This document shows, one piece after another, positions 33,833 to 43,229 of a DNA stretch of 64,000 bases. The position numbers were made by a program, and so were the translations under genes. Position 1 is the first letter of the stretch; every line of letters starts with the position of its first letter. The notes beneath the pieces were generated by a model, which saw only the letters and a program-made list of their open reading frames with translations, was not told where the DNA came from and did not search any database. The stretch lies in contig JAWLAH010000002.1 of NCBI GenBank assembly GCA_041395525.1, positions 255,665 through 319,664 of the forward strand, read 5' to 3'. This stretch comes from CADEED01 sp020442965 (GTDB taxonomy: Bacteria; Pseudomonadota; Gammaproteobacteria; Steroidobacterales; Steroidobacteraceae).

Positions 33833-33852
33833 GGGCCCGCTGCGGCGGGCCC
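33833..33852 (+). terminator. Intrinsic terminator after the small secreted protein
   Basis: GGGCCCGC (33833-33840) and GCGGGCCC (33845-33852) form an 8-bp stem around TGCG, followed by TTCCAATT. It lies 28 bases after the stop codon and could also serve the convergent CorB-like gene. Confidence 0.7.
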
Positions 33853-33947
33853 TTCCAATTCTCCGCGATCGTCGCAGCCGCAGGAGTCCGACTGCGTCGC
33901 TGTCGCAGCTCGCTCAAGTGAATGACTGGCGTGACAGACCGGTGTGC

Positions 33948-35267
33948 TCAATCCTGTTCGGTATCCAGTTGTGCCACCGGTGCCGAGGTGATGCGCACCG
34001 TCCGAATGGCGTTCTCAGCGATCTGCAGTACCTCAAAAACATGCGAGCCCACCTGGATCACCGTACCCGCGTCCGGAATCGTTTCGAGTTGCTCCAGGAG
34101 CAGTCCGTTGAGTGTCTTCGGACCATCGGTTGGGAGATCCCAACCAAGCGCGCGATTGAGTGACCGAATCGTCGCGCCACCGTTGACGATGAAGACGCCT
34201 GCGGCCTCCTGATGGACGTCCTTGTGCGCGGCACCGCCGGGATCGGTCGTGAATTCGCCCACAATTTCTTCGAGCAAGTCTTCGAGCGTGATGAGCCCCT
34301 GAATGTCGCCGTACTCGTCGATAACGAAGCCCAGGCGGCGACGGTCGCGTTGGAAGTTCAATAGTTGTTGGTTGAGCGGCGTGCCCTCCGGTACGAACAG
34401 CATGCCGCGTTGCTTGGCAATCTCCAGCAGCGATTCGCGCGTGAGCCGGCCGCGAGCCAGTTCGTTTGCTACGCGCTTCATGTGCAACACGCCGAGGAGG
34501 TTTTCGAACTCGTCCTCATAGACCGGTAGTCGCGTGTGCTGCGTGTCGCGCAGCTTGCCGAGGATCTCGTTCCAGTCGTCATTGATATCGATCGCGACGA
34601 TCTCGTTGCGCGGGATCATGATGTCATCGACTGTAACGCGCTCGAGATCCAGGATCGCCATCAGCATCTCCTGGTGGCGCTGCGGGACCATGACGCCGGC
34701 TTCTGCCACGACGGTGCGCAATTCGTCCTGTGTCAACGCTGTTTGTTGCGTTTGCTGGTCGGTCTTCACGCCTACCAGCCGCAGCGCGGCGTTCGTCAGT
34801 CGATTGATCACCCACACGAACGGATAGGCGATCGTCGCGAGTACATTGTATATGGGCGCCGCAATGAGTGCGACCGGGCGAGGATACAGGGCACCCATCG
34901 TCTTCGGGCCGACCTCGCAGAAAATGAGCATCACGAATGTCAACACGCCGGCGCCGAACGCTAACCATTCATCGTTGGCGATTCTGAGCACGATCACAGC
35001 GACCAGCGTCGCAGCGATATTGTTGACAAGGTTGTTACCGAGCAGAATCAGGCCGATCAGTCGGTCCGGGCGTGCCAGTAACCTCTCGGCGATGACCGCG
35101 CGACGGTTGCCTTGTTGGGCTAGCGTGCGTAATCGATAGCGATTGATGGCCATCAGGGCGGTTTCGGTACCGGAGAAAAATGCCGACAACGCGAGGCAGG
35201 TTGCCAGCAGACCGAATAGAAATCCGAGCGACAGCTGATTCACAAGCAAATCATGAGTGCAGGGCAC
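33948..35267 (-). CDS. CorB/HlyC-type CNNM membrane protein with CBS domains
   Basis: A 439-residue inner-membrane protein of the CNNM/CorB group implicated in magnesium or cobalt efflux. Residues about 8-190 hold the DUF21 domain with four helices (SAFFSGTETALMAINRYRL, LLGNNLVNNIAATLVAV); 205-330 a tandem CBS pair (DIMIPRNEIVAIDI, RLPVYEDEFENLLGVLH); and 345-430 the small CorC_HlyC domain. Other copies of this family are named YtfL or YfjD; the transported ion is not determined by sequence. The 273 bases upstream, to the aldehyde dehydrogenase gene, hold nothing recognisable. Confidence 0.88.
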   Translation of the reverse strand: MPCTHDLLVNQLSLGFLFGLLATCLALSAFFSGTETALMAINRYRLRTLAQQGNRRAVIAERLLARPDRLIGLILLGNNLVNNIAATLVAVIVLRIANDEWLAFGAGVLTFVMLIFCEVGPKTMGALYPRPVALIAAPIYNVLATIAYPFVWVINRLTNAALRLVGVKTDQQTQQTALTQDELRTVVAEAGVMVPQRHQEMLMAILDLERVTVDDIMIPRNEIVAIDINDDWNEILGKLRDTQHTRLPVYEDEFENLLGVLHMKRVANELARGRLTRESLLEIAKQRGMLFVPEGTPLNQQLLNFQRDRRRLGFVIDEYGDIQGLITLEDLLEEIVGEFTTDPGGAAHKDVHQEAAGVFIVNGGATIRSLNRALGWDLPTDGPKTLNGLLLEQLETIPDAGTVIQVGSHVFEVLQIAENAIRTVRITSAPVAQLDTEQD

Positions 35268-35540
35268 TCCAGGCGCCAGCAGCTGGCGAGGGCTGCCATT
35301 CTAGGGTCACGACTAGCAACGTGCACGCTGGCGGATGCAAATCGACGCTCGGACAGCAACGCCAGCCGCGTCGTAACGGACCTGGTCCAGCGATTCTTCG
35401 TTTACGGCGCGTGGATTGCGGCCGTCGCCATTGCCGGGCGCATGGAATTCGAGCCGCTCTCGTCGGGCCAGGCACGTTGCGTGGCACGATCGCGTTGCCA
35501 GGCTCATGGCGCAGCGTTTGGCTGCGGCGGTGGCGTGGAC

Positions 35541-37025
35541 TCAGGGCCAGGTGATGGTGACCGCTTTGGTCTTGAGGTAGAGATCGAGCGCGTCGCCGGC
35601 GAATTCGCGGCCCCAGCCAGATTGTTTGAAGCCGCCAAATGGCATCGTGGGGTCCATTGCGGCATGGCAATTCACGCCAATTTGCCCCGCGTCGATCAAT
35701 CGAACCATCCGATGCGCGGTGGCGAGATCACGTGTCCAGACGCTGCCGGAGAGCCCGTAGCTCGTGTCGTTAGCGCGCTTTGCGAGTGCCTCGAGATCGT
35801 CGCCGTCGAACCTCTGGATCGCCATCACCGGACCAAAGATCTCTTCGCGCACGATACGCATGCCAGGGTCGCAGTCGGCGTATACCGTCGGGGCGACAAA
35901 GAATCCCTGTTTCCCGATGCGCTCGCCACCAGTTAGACGCGTGGCGCCTTGCTTGTTAGCGGAATCGAAGAATCCTTCGATGCGCCCACGCTGCTCACCA
36001 CTTATGACCGGGCCAATCATGTTGGCGCGATCCATGCCACTACCAACCGACAACTGTTTCGCGAACGCGGCGACACCCGCGGCGAATTCATCCGCGATCT
36101 TGCGATGAACGAACACGCGACTGCCGCAGACGCAGTTCTGCCCTTGCAGCAGGAAGGTGCTCATTGCGACGCCTGGAATTGCCGTGGCAAGGTCGGCATC
36201 CGGGAACACGATGACCGGCGACTTGCCTCCCAACTCGAGCGACACTTTCTTCAAATTGCCGACCGCCGCGCGCACGATGATCTTGCCGACCTCCGTGGAA
36301 CCCGTGAATGCGATTTTGTTCACGTCGTCGTGCGCTGCCAACGCAGCGCCGGCCACCTCGCCGAGACCGGTGACCACATTGAACACGCCCGGCGGAACGC
36401 CCGCCTCGAGTGCCAGCTCCGCCATCAGTAGTGAGGCGAGCGGCGCGATCTCGGCCTGCTTGAGAACCAGCGTGCAACCTGTTGCGAGCACCGGCGCAAT
36501 TTTCAGCATCTCCATGCCGTAGGGATAATTCCATGGCGTGATCGCGCCGACGACGCCGATCGGCTCGCGGGCGGTGTAGGCAAACAGCTGATCAGGGCGT
36601 TTGCCCGCGCCGGCGGAGGGCATCGTGTTACCCATGATCTTGCTGGTCCAACCAGCGTAGTAGCGCAGTAGCTGCGCAGCGAAGGGCGCACAGCTCTCTC
36701 CCATAATGATCGGCATGCCGTTGTCGAGCACAGCCAGCTCGGTAATCATCTGGCGATGCTTCTCGAACAACGCAGCGAATCGCAGCAGCACCTGAGTCCG
36801 CTGGTCGGCAGTCATCTTGGACCAGGGTCCGTGCAAAGCGCGCCGAGCCGCGGCGACGGCTCGATCGATATCGCCTGCATCTCCAAGACCAACGCGAGAA
36901 ATCGGTTTCTCAGTGGCTGGATCGATAACGTCTAGCTCGCCGCCGCCGTAGTCGTTAGTTTCCTTGCCGTCGATCCAAAGACCGTGCTTGCGGTCGAGAA
37001 ACTCTTGCGTGGCGACTGAGATCAT
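35541..37025 (-). CDS. NAD(P)-dependent aldehyde dehydrogenase
   Basis: A 494-residue class 1/2-type ALDH oxidising an aldehyde to the acid. It has the general-base Glu motif LELGGKSPVIVFPDA (about 262), the catalytic Cys in LQGQNCVCGSR (about 298-302), the Rossmann turn FTGSTEVG and the late motif EIFGPVMAIQRF. The C-terminal NCHAAMDPTMPFGGFKQSG resembles aromatic, phenylacetaldehyde or betaine aldehyde dehydrogenases, but no neighbour fixes the substrate. It lies 152 bases downstream of dapC on the same strand. Confidence 0.9.
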   Translation of the reverse strand: MISVATQEFLDRKHGLWIDGKETNDYGGGELDVIDPATEKPISRVGLGDAGDIDRAVAAARRALHGPWSKMTADQRTQVLLRFAALFEKHRQMITELAVLDNGMPIIMGESCAPFAAQLLRYYAGWTSKIMGNTMPSAGAGKRPDQLFAYTAREPIGVVGAITPWNYPYGMEMLKIAPVLATGCTLVLKQAEIAPLASLLMAELALEAGVPPGVFNVVTGLGEVAGAALAAHDDVNKIAFTGSTEVGKIIVRAAVGNLKKVSLELGGKSPVIVFPDADLATAIPGVAMSTFLLQGQNCVCGSRVFVHRKIADEFAAGVAAFAKQLSVGSGMDRANMIGPVISGEQRGRIEGFFDSANKQGATRLTGGERIGKQGFFVAPTVYADCDPGMRIVREEIFGPVMAIQRFDGDDLEALAKRANDTSYGLSGSVWTRDLATAHRMVRLIDAGQIGVNCHAAMDPTMPFGGFKQSGWGREFAGDALDLYLKTKAVTITWP

Positions 37026-37177
37026 CTAGCGGCTCCCGAGGGTTCGTGGGCGGCCTTTGCCGCCGCGTCGAGTCATTCTACATCGTTGACGAACGGCGTC
37101 GCTGATCCGCTGGCCGCAGTACGACTTCGAGCATCGCAAAGTAGCAGGCCATTCCGGAGGCTCATGCGCACAACTGG

Positions 37178-38389
37178 TCAATCGCCGCATGGTCCGGCGA
37201 GGAACGTGCGAATGCGGTGCGCCGCGACGATGCACTCGGCGAGCGGCGCGACCAACGAGATACGCACCCGATTGCGTCCTGGATTACCGTCCGGGGTGTC
37301 ACGCGCCAGATAGCTACCCGGCAGGATGGTCAGATTCTGCGTCGCAAAGAGATCGCGGGTGAAGACTTCGTCGTCACGACCGACATCGGTCCAAAGATAG
37401 AAGCCACCGGCTGGTTCGGTCACGGCAAGTGCGGGCGACAGTATCGGAAGTACACGGCCAAATTTCTCGCGATAGAGGAGCCGGTTGTCACGCACATGCC
37501 GATCGTCCGACCAGGCAACCGTGCTTGCAATCTGCGTCGGCACCGGCATCGCGCAGCCGTGGTAGGTACGATAAAGAAGAAACGATGCCAGCACTTCCGG
37601 ATCGCCAGCGACGAAACCCGATCGTAGGCCGGGAACGCTCGAGCGCTTGGACAGAGAATGAAACACTACGGCTCGCCGAAAGCGTTCGTTGCCATCGGCC
37701 TGGCAGGCCTGCAGCAGTGATACGGGCGGCGCAGCGTCGTCGCGGTAGAGTTCCGTGTAGCACTCGTCGGCCGCGATCACGAAATCGTAGCGCTCGGCGA
37801 GCGCCAGTGCCTTCTGCAAATAGGCGCGCGGCATGACCGCACCGCTGGGATTGCCGGGGTTGCAGAGGAACAGCAGAGCGCAGCGTTCCCAGATCCGCGC
37901 GGGAACGGCGTCGAGATCCGGCAGATCGCCTGTCAGTTTCGTCGAGTTGAGATACCAAGGCTCAGCGCCCGCTAACAAGGCAGCACCCTCGTAAATCTGA
38001 TAGAACGGATTGGGCATCGCAACCACGGGCTTGGCGTTGCTGTTCGTCGGCACCACAGCCTGAACGAACGCAAACAAGGCCTCCCGCGTCCCGTTTACCG
38101 GTAGCACCATCGAGGCTGGATCGATCGCCGCGGCGCCTAGCGCGAAGCGCCGCTCCAACCAGCCGCCGCATGCCGCGCGTAGTTCCAGGCTGCCGAGCGT
38201 TGCGGGGTAACTATCGAGCTTGTCCAGGCTCTCGCGTAGCGCGTCAATCACGATGGCGGGCGGTGCATGCTTGGGTTCACCGATCGACATCGCGATGTGT
38301 GAGAGATGCGCCGGTGGCTCGATGCCGCGCTTCAGGCGCGCGAGCCGCTCGAACGGGTAGGCGTGCAGCTTGCCGAGACGTTCGTTCAT
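37178..38389 (-). CDS. dapC: Succinyldiaminopimelate transaminase DapC
   Basis: A 403-residue fold-type I PLP aminotransferase making N-succinyl-LL-diaminopimelate from the keto acid. The PLP lysine lies in FHSLSKRSSVPGLRSGF (about residue 246); LFLCNPGNPSGAVM and the N-terminal HIAMSIGEPKHAPP match the DapC group of proteobacteria that have no ArgD-only route. It stands beside glnD, the usual arrangement dapC-glnD-map in many gammaproteobacteria and betaproteobacteria. Confidence 0.92.
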   Translation of the reverse strand: MNERLGKLHAYPFERLARLKRGIEPPAHLSHIAMSIGEPKHAPPAIVIDALRESLDKLDSYPATLGSLELRAACGGWLERRFALGAAAIDPASMVLPVNGTREALFAFVQAVVPTNSNAKPVVAMPNPFYQIYEGAALLAGAEPWYLNSTKLTGDLPDLDAVPARIWERCALLFLCNPGNPSGAVMPRAYLQKALALAERYDFVIAADECYTELYRDDAAPPVSLLQACQADGNERFRRAVVFHSLSKRSSVPGLRSGFVAGDPEVLASFLLYRTYHGCAMPVPTQIASTVAWSDDRHVRDNRLLYREKFGRVLPILSPALAVTEPAGGFYLWTDVGRDDEVFTRDLFATQNLTILPGSYLARDTPDGNPGRNRVRISLVAPLAECIVAAHRIRTFLAGPCGD

Positions 38390-38409
38390 CTTGCTACCAG
38401 TCGTTCGGT

Positions 38410-41124
38410 TCAGGCAGCGGCGACGTGCTGCTCGAGAGCCGCGAGCAAGTGTTCCTGCAATTGTCGTGCGGCCCCGTCATCGAGCGGCGTGCCAGAGAGC
38501 GCGGTGAGATAGAAGACGTCCTCCGCTCGTTCGCCTACCGTTACGATCTTGGCACCCAGGAGGTCGACGCGATCCTGCATCAGCACCTTGCCAACGTCGC
38601 ACAACAAGCCTGGCCGGTCGCCGGTGATCAGTTCCAATACAGAGCGGCGATTGCGTTCGTCCGTCGTCACCGAAATCTGCAGCGCTGTACGGAACATACG
38701 ATGCTGTCTTGGCAGGCGCCTTGATACCTCGTGGGGCATGGCGTCGAGGCGTTGCAGCGAGCGCCACAGGGCGTGCTCGATTTCTTGCCGCCGTTCGCTG
38801 TCCGCAATAGGCGTGCCGTCCTCTTCGAGCACGTGATACACATCGAGACTGAAGCCATCGCCCGTCGGGGTGATGCGCGCATCGACGATATTGAGTCCCA
38901 GTTGATCCAGCACCGCTGTCGTGCGTGCAAAGCTGTTGACTCGGTGCGGCGCAAAGGTGGAGATTGCCGTGGTACCGCGCTCGCTCTCGGCTTGTACCGC
39001 GACAATCGGCTCCTCGCTGTCTGGCTCGGAGTCCGCCAGCAGGCGCGTATGCCAGGCAACTTCTTCGGCCGTATGTCGCAGGAAATATGCGGTCGTCAGG
39101 CGTGACCACGTGCGTTGAATTTCGCGCTCCGTGATCTTGCCGCGCGCGAGCAATACCCTATGGGCGCTGTCCTGCGTTTCACGGATGAGTTCATCAGGAT
39201 CGATCGGGCTCTCGAGCCCACGGCGTAGCGCACGTTTGACCCGCTGGTAGAACTCGTGAAAAAGTGATGCTTTCCAGGAGTTCCAGAGCTTCGGATTGGT
39301 ACCGCGCACGTCCGCGACTGTTAGTACATACAGATAGTCCAGGTGCGCCTCATCGCCGACCCGCCGAGCGAAAGCGTTGATGACTTCCGCGTCCGAGATG
39401 TCCTGCTTTTGGGACGTGATCGATAACTCGAGGTGATTTCGCACTAACCAAGCGACCAGGCGTGCGTCATAGCGCGACAGGCCCTGTTCGAGGCAGAAAG
39501 CTTCAGCGTCAACTGCACCCAGTTCCGAGTGATCGCCGCCACGGCCCTTTGCGATGTCGTGAAAGAGCGCCGCGAGATAGGCGAGTTCGGGCCTGGGCAA
39601 CTGCTGCATGATCGCCGACAGCTGCGGTAGTTCGTGATCGTGCTTCTTGAGCGCAAAGCGGCGCAGATTGCGGACGACGAACAGGGTATGGGCATCCACC
39701 GTATAGGCGTGGAACAAGTCGTACTGCATTCGCCCGACGATCCGGCCGAACGCGGGAATATAACGCCCGAGCACACCGTAGGTATTCATGCGCCTGAGTG
39801 CATGTGTCAAACCGTTAGGCGCGCGCATGATATCGAGAAAGAGGCGATGGTGGCGTGGGTTCTGCCGAAATTCTTCGTCGATCAACCAGAGTGACTTTGT
39901 GATCGCACGGATCGTGGAGGCGCGCACGCCGCGAATCTCCGGATTCTGCTGCAGCACCAGAAACAGTTCCAGGATCGCCGCCGGTGTGCGTGCGAACAAA
40001 TCGTCGCCGATCGACTCGAGATAGGCGTTTTGCACCTGAAAGTGGCGGCTCAATGGGCGGGGCGGTTCGCTCGCGGTCAAGAACGCCTCACGGAACAGTT
40101 GCAACAGCATCTCGTTGAGTAGCTGCACGTCCATCACGGTGCGGTAGTACCGCTGCATGAACTGCTCGACGGCCAATGTGTAGGACGCATCCTCGTAGCC
40201 GAAGGTCTGCGCGAGCTTCACCTGATGATCGAACAGCAACCGGTCCTCGCGTCTGCCCGTGAGTACGTGCAGACCGAAGCGCGCCTTCCACAGAAACGCC
40301 TGCGCCTGTTTCAGTTTCCGCAGCTCCGACGCGGATAGAAAGCCGAGAGTAACCAGTTCGTCGAGAGTCTCGGCGCCAAAGTGGCGCTTTGCCACCCACG
40401 CAATGGTCTGAATGTCGCGCAAGCCGCCGGGTCCGGTCTTGACATTAGGTTCCAGGTTGTAGGCCGTGTCGTTAGCACGGACGTGCCGATCGTTCTGCTC
40501 GGCCACTTTTGCCTCGAAGAACTCCCGCGCCGGCCAGAGCTGATCGGGTCCGACCGTCTCACGCATGGCACTGAACAGGTCGCTGTCGCCGCACAGCAGT
40601 CGCGATTCGATCAGTGTTGTCATGACGCCGACGTTGGCCGCGCTCTCTTCGGCACACTCGGCCGGTGTGCGCACGCTGTGGCCAACCTCGAGACTGATAT
40701 CCCACAAAAAGGTCACGAGCTTCTCGACGCGTGTCCGGCCGGCTGACGTGAGTACAGTCGGAACGAGGATCAGCAAATCGACGTCCGAGCAGGGATGCAG
40801 TTCGCCGCGCCCATACCCACCGACGGCGACCAACGACCAGCCACTCGTCACCTGGTCGGGAGCTGCGCTGATGATCTGTCCCCACGTGGCGCGCAACACT
40901 GTATCGATCAGATCGGCGCGGGCACGCACCAGGGACTCGACCGGCTCATCAGCGGCGAAACGGCGTGCGAGTTCGCTCTGTGCTTCCGCGAGCGCCGTGC
41001 GGTACGAGTCCGGCCCATGCCTGGCAGCGGCCAGGCGCGCTGGCAGTTGCTCCAGCCATGGCCACTCAGCCTTGCGCGGCGTCGATATTGCGAGCGATTC
41101 CCGGTCGTCGTCTGGCGTCAGCAT
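38410..41124 (-). CDS. glnD: Bifunctional uridylyltransferase/uridylyl-removing enzyme GlnD
   Basis: A 904-residue nitrogen sensor that uridylylates PII when glutamine is low and deuridylylates it when glutamine is high. Domains: nucleotidyltransferase with VGGYGRGELHPCSDVDLLIL (about 102-121), a helical linker, an HD phosphohydrolase with ALFHDIAKGRGGDHSE (about 518-533), and two C-terminal ACT domains (about 710-904) that bind glutamine. E. coli GlnD has 890 residues. It lies 12 bases after map, and 20 bases before dapC. Confidence 0.95.
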   Translation of the reverse strand: MLTPDDDRESLAISTPRKAEWPWLEQLPARLAAARHGPDSYRTALAEAQSELARRFAADEPVESLVRARADLIDTVLRATWGQIISAAPDQVTSGWSLVAVGGYGRGELHPCSDVDLLILVPTVLTSAGRTRVEKLVTFLWDISLEVGHSVRTPAECAEESAANVGVMTTLIESRLLCGDSDLFSAMRETVGPDQLWPAREFFEAKVAEQNDRHVRANDTAYNLEPNVKTGPGGLRDIQTIAWVAKRHFGAETLDELVTLGFLSASELRKLKQAQAFLWKARFGLHVLTGRREDRLLFDHQVKLAQTFGYEDASYTLAVEQFMQRYYRTVMDVQLLNEMLLQLFREAFLTASEPPRPLSRHFQVQNAYLESIGDDLFARTPAAILELFLVLQQNPEIRGVRASTIRAITKSLWLIDEEFRQNPRHHRLFLDIMRAPNGLTHALRRMNTYGVLGRYIPAFGRIVGRMQYDLFHAYTVDAHTLFVVRNLRRFALKKHDHELPQLSAIMQQLPRPELAYLAALFHDIAKGRGGDHSELGAVDAEAFCLEQGLSRYDARLVAWLVRNHLELSITSQKQDISDAEVINAFARRVGDEAHLDYLYVLTVADVRGTNPKLWNSWKASLFHEFYQRVKRALRRGLESPIDPDELIRETQDSAHRVLLARGKITEREIQRTWSRLTTAYFLRHTAEEVAWHTRLLADSEPDSEEPIVAVQAESERGTTAISTFAPHRVNSFARTTAVLDQLGLNIVDARITPTGDGFSLDVYHVLEEDGTPIADSERRQEIEHALWRSLQRLDAMPHEVSRRLPRQHRMFRTALQISVTTDERNRRSVLELITGDRPGLLCDVGKVLMQDRVDLLGAKIVTVGERAEDVFYLTALSGTPLDDGAARQLQEHLLAALEQHVAAA

Positions 41125-41136
41125 GCTATCGCGGCG

Positions 41137-41916
41137 TCAATTCCGATCTCCGGGCCGATCGTTGGCGCTCAACGTCAATACTTCACAGCCCGCGTCGGTG
41201 ACCAGTAGTGTGTGCTCCCACTGGGCCGACAGCGCACGGTCTTTAGTCACAACCGTCCATCCATCCGCTAACAACCGGACCTGACGCTTGCCCGCATTGA
41301 TCATCGGCTCGACCGTGAAGGTCATGCCAGGAGTGAGTTCGATGCCGGTTCCCGGTTGGCCGTAGTGCAAAACTTGCGGATCTTCGTGGTAGACGCGGCC
41401 GATTCCGTGGCCACAATATTCGCGCACGACCGAGCAATTTTGCGGCTCCGCGTATGACTGGATGGCGTGTCCAATGTCGCCGAGCCGTGCGCCGGCTCGC
41501 ACCGCGCGAATTCCCCGCCACATCGCCTCGAAGCAAATCTCGACGAGGCGTTGGCCTGCCACAGTTGGTTTGCCGACAAAATACATGCGGCTGGTGTCGC
41601 CGTGAAAGCCGTCGCGAATGACCGTGACGTCGATGTTGACAATGTCGCCCTGCCGCAGGACTTTCTCGTTGGGAATGCCGTGACAGACCACATGGTTGAC
41701 GGAAGTGCAGATCGTTTTCGGGAAGCCGCGGTAGTTGAGGTTCGCCGGTATCGCGTGCTGCACCTGCGTGATGAAATCGTGGCAGATCTGGTCGAGTTCC
41801 AGGGTCGTGACCCCCGGTTTGACATGCGCGCCGATCATGTCGAGCACGTCGGCGGCCAGTCGGCCGGCCACGCGCATCTTGTCCTGCTCGGCCGGTGTCT
41901 TGATCGAGATGTGCAT
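41137..41916 (-). CDS. map: Type I methionine aminopeptidase
   Basis: A 259-residue dimetal enzyme removing the initiator methionine from nascent proteins. Metal ligands are seen in GDIVNIDVTVIRDGFHGDTSR (two Asp), YCGHGIGRVYHEDP (His), MTFTVEPMIN (Glu) and SAQWEHTLLV (Glu). The ATG at 41916 (MHISIKTPAEQ) gives the family's usual length (264 in E. coli) and has AGGCGG before it; an upstream ATG at 41934 is possible. It is divergent from rpsB, as in E. coli. Confidence 0.95.
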   Translation of the reverse strand: MHISIKTPAEQDKMRVAGRLAADVLDMIGAHVKPGVTTLELDQICHDFITQVQHAIPANLNYRGFPKTICTSVNHVVCHGIPNEKVLRQGDIVNIDVTVIRDGFHGDTSRMYFVGKPTVAGQRLVEICFEAMWRGIRAVRAGARLGDIGHAIQSYAEPQNCSVVREYCGHGIGRVYHEDPQVLHYGQPGTGIELTPGMTFTVEPMINAGKRQVRLLADGWTVVTKDRALSAQWEHTLLVTDAGCEVLTLSANDRPGDRN

Positions 41917-41951
41917 GCCGCCTAGAGAGTCCATGGGGGTAGCGTAACGCA

Positions 41952-41980
41952 TTGTTTTGAAAGTTAAGTCATGGTATAAA
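41952..41980 (+). promoter_or_regulatory. rpsB promoter
   Basis: TTGTTT at 41952-41957 and TATAAA at 41975-41980 are separated by 17 bases, a good housekeeping sigma promoter. A GC-rich stretch follows, then a T-run. The predicted start near 41987 leaves a leader of about 194 bases before rpsB. Confidence 0.65.
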
Positions 41981-41986
41981 GCGCGG

Positions 41987-42180
41987 CCTTTTTTGGCAAT
42001 GAAACCACACGTGCCGTCAGTCCAGCCCCCCGGGTCCTCTACCGGGAGCCAGATAGAACGAGTGATGGGGTGTTCCATGACGATCTCCTGCTGCGGCGGT
42101 AACGCTGCCGGCAGTGCGTTCGTCGGGAATCGTCACTCGGACAGCGCGGAGGCCCAACCCACTCAAACAGGAGCTTTTAC
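41987..42180 (+). promoter_or_regulatory. rpsB 5' leader (candidate S2 autoregulatory RNA)
   Basis: About 194 bases of apparently non-coding RNA precede rpsB. It contains a small CCCGG/CCGGG hairpin and the palindrome CTGCCGGCAG at 42105-42114, and ends with CAGGAG as ribosome site. In gammaproteobacteria the rpsB leader is the target by which ribosomal protein S2 represses rpsB-tsf. Position and length fit, but I cannot verify the conserved fold by eye. Confidence 0.4.
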
Positions 42181-43212
42181 ATGGCTAGCGTGTCCATGCG
42201 ACAAATGCTGGAAGCGGGGGTTCATTTCGGACACCAAACCCGTGTCTGGAACCCGAAGATGGCGCCGTACATTTTCGGCGATCGAAACCGTATCCACATC
42301 ATCAATCTCGAGAAGACGCAGCCGATGTATGCGGAAGCCGCTGGCTTCATTCGCAACGTCGTGTCCGATGGCGGTACCGTGCTGTTCGTCGGGACGAAGC
42401 GCTCCGCGCGGGAGGCAATGCAAAAGGAAGCCGCGCGCTGCGAAATGCCGTACGTCAACCAGCGTTGGCTCGGCGGCATGCTCACCAATTTCAAGACCAT
42501 CCGTGCATCGATCAAGCGATTGGCGGAGCTCACCGAGATGACCGAGAACGGCACGCTCGGCAAGCGCGGCAAGAAAGAAGCCACGATGCTCAAGCGTGAG
42601 ATGGAAAAGAAAGAGCGCAGTCTGGGTGGCATCAAGCACATGGAATCGCTGCCCGACGTATTGTTCGTGATCGACGTCGGTCACGAGAAGATCGCGGTGC
42701 ACGAGGCCAAGACGCTTGGCATCCCGGTCGTCGCAGTGGTGGACAGTAACTGCTCGCCTGACGATGTCCACTATGTCATTCCGGGCAACGATGACGCCAT
42801 GCGCGCCATCCAGTTGTATGCGAGTGGTATTGCCGACAGCGTGCTCGAGGGTCGCGCCCAATCGCCACAGGTGGCGGTGGGTGAAGACGACTTCGTGGAA
42901 CTTGATGAAGACGGTAACCCCCGCAAGAAGAGTGCACGCACCAATCGACCGCAGCGCGCGCCGGCCCCAGGTCGTGGCGGTCGCCGCGGGGCGCCGGCCG
43001 GCCGCCGCCGACCGGTTGTCGCTAGCGTCGCGCCGGAAGTTGCGAGTCAGTCTGCAAACGAGCCGGCGGGCGATGTCGCCGGTGCTGATGCGGTCGGAGA
43101 ACTCGATGAGGCGTCGGACGACGGTAAGGCAGTGCGCAGCGATTCGCGCACGCGTGGCGCACCGGGCGGTGGTGCCCGCCGCGGCGTCGGCGCGCCACGC
43201 GGGCGCGGATAA
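42181..43212 (+). CDS. rpsB: 30S ribosomal protein S2 with long Arg/Gly-rich C-terminal tail
   Basis: S2 joins the small subunit late, near S1. Residues 1-230 are the normal S2 fold (MRQMLEAGVHFGHQTRVWNP, RWLGGMLTNFKTIR, CSPDDVHYVIPGNDDA). Unlike E. coli S2 (241 residues) the protein continues to 343: an acidic stretch DDFVELDEDG (about 234-243), then a basic RGG-like segment (GRGGRRGAPAGRRRP, about 263-277), an acidic Ala-rich part, and a second Arg/Gly run ending APRGRG. The tail is predicted to be disordered and may contact rRNA or mRNA. Co-transcribed with tsf 17 bases downstream. Confidence 0.95.
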   Translation: MASVSMRQMLEAGVHFGHQTRVWNPKMAPYIFGDRNRIHIINLEKTQPMYAEAAGFIRNVVSDGGTVLFVGTKRSAREAMQKEAARCEMPYVNQRWLGGMLTNFKTIRASIKRLAELTEMTENGTLGKRGKKEATMLKREMEKKERSLGGIKHMESLPDVLFVIDVGHEKIAVHEAKTLGIPVVAVVDSNCSPDDVHYVIPGNDDAMRAIQLYASGIADSVLEGRAQSPQVAVGEDDFVELDEDGNPRKKSARTNRPQRAPAPGRGGRRGAPAGRRRPVVASVAPEVASQSANEPAGDVAGADAVGELDEASDDGKAVRSDSRTRGAPGGGARRGVGAPRGRG

Positions 43213-43229
43213 CCAGTTAGGATGGTCGC

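Noticed and set aside
35268..35540. A plus-strand frame crossing the gap between the CorB-like and aldehyde dehydrogenase genes
   Set aside because: It continues deep into the antisense of the aldehyde dehydrogenase and has shadow-like composition.
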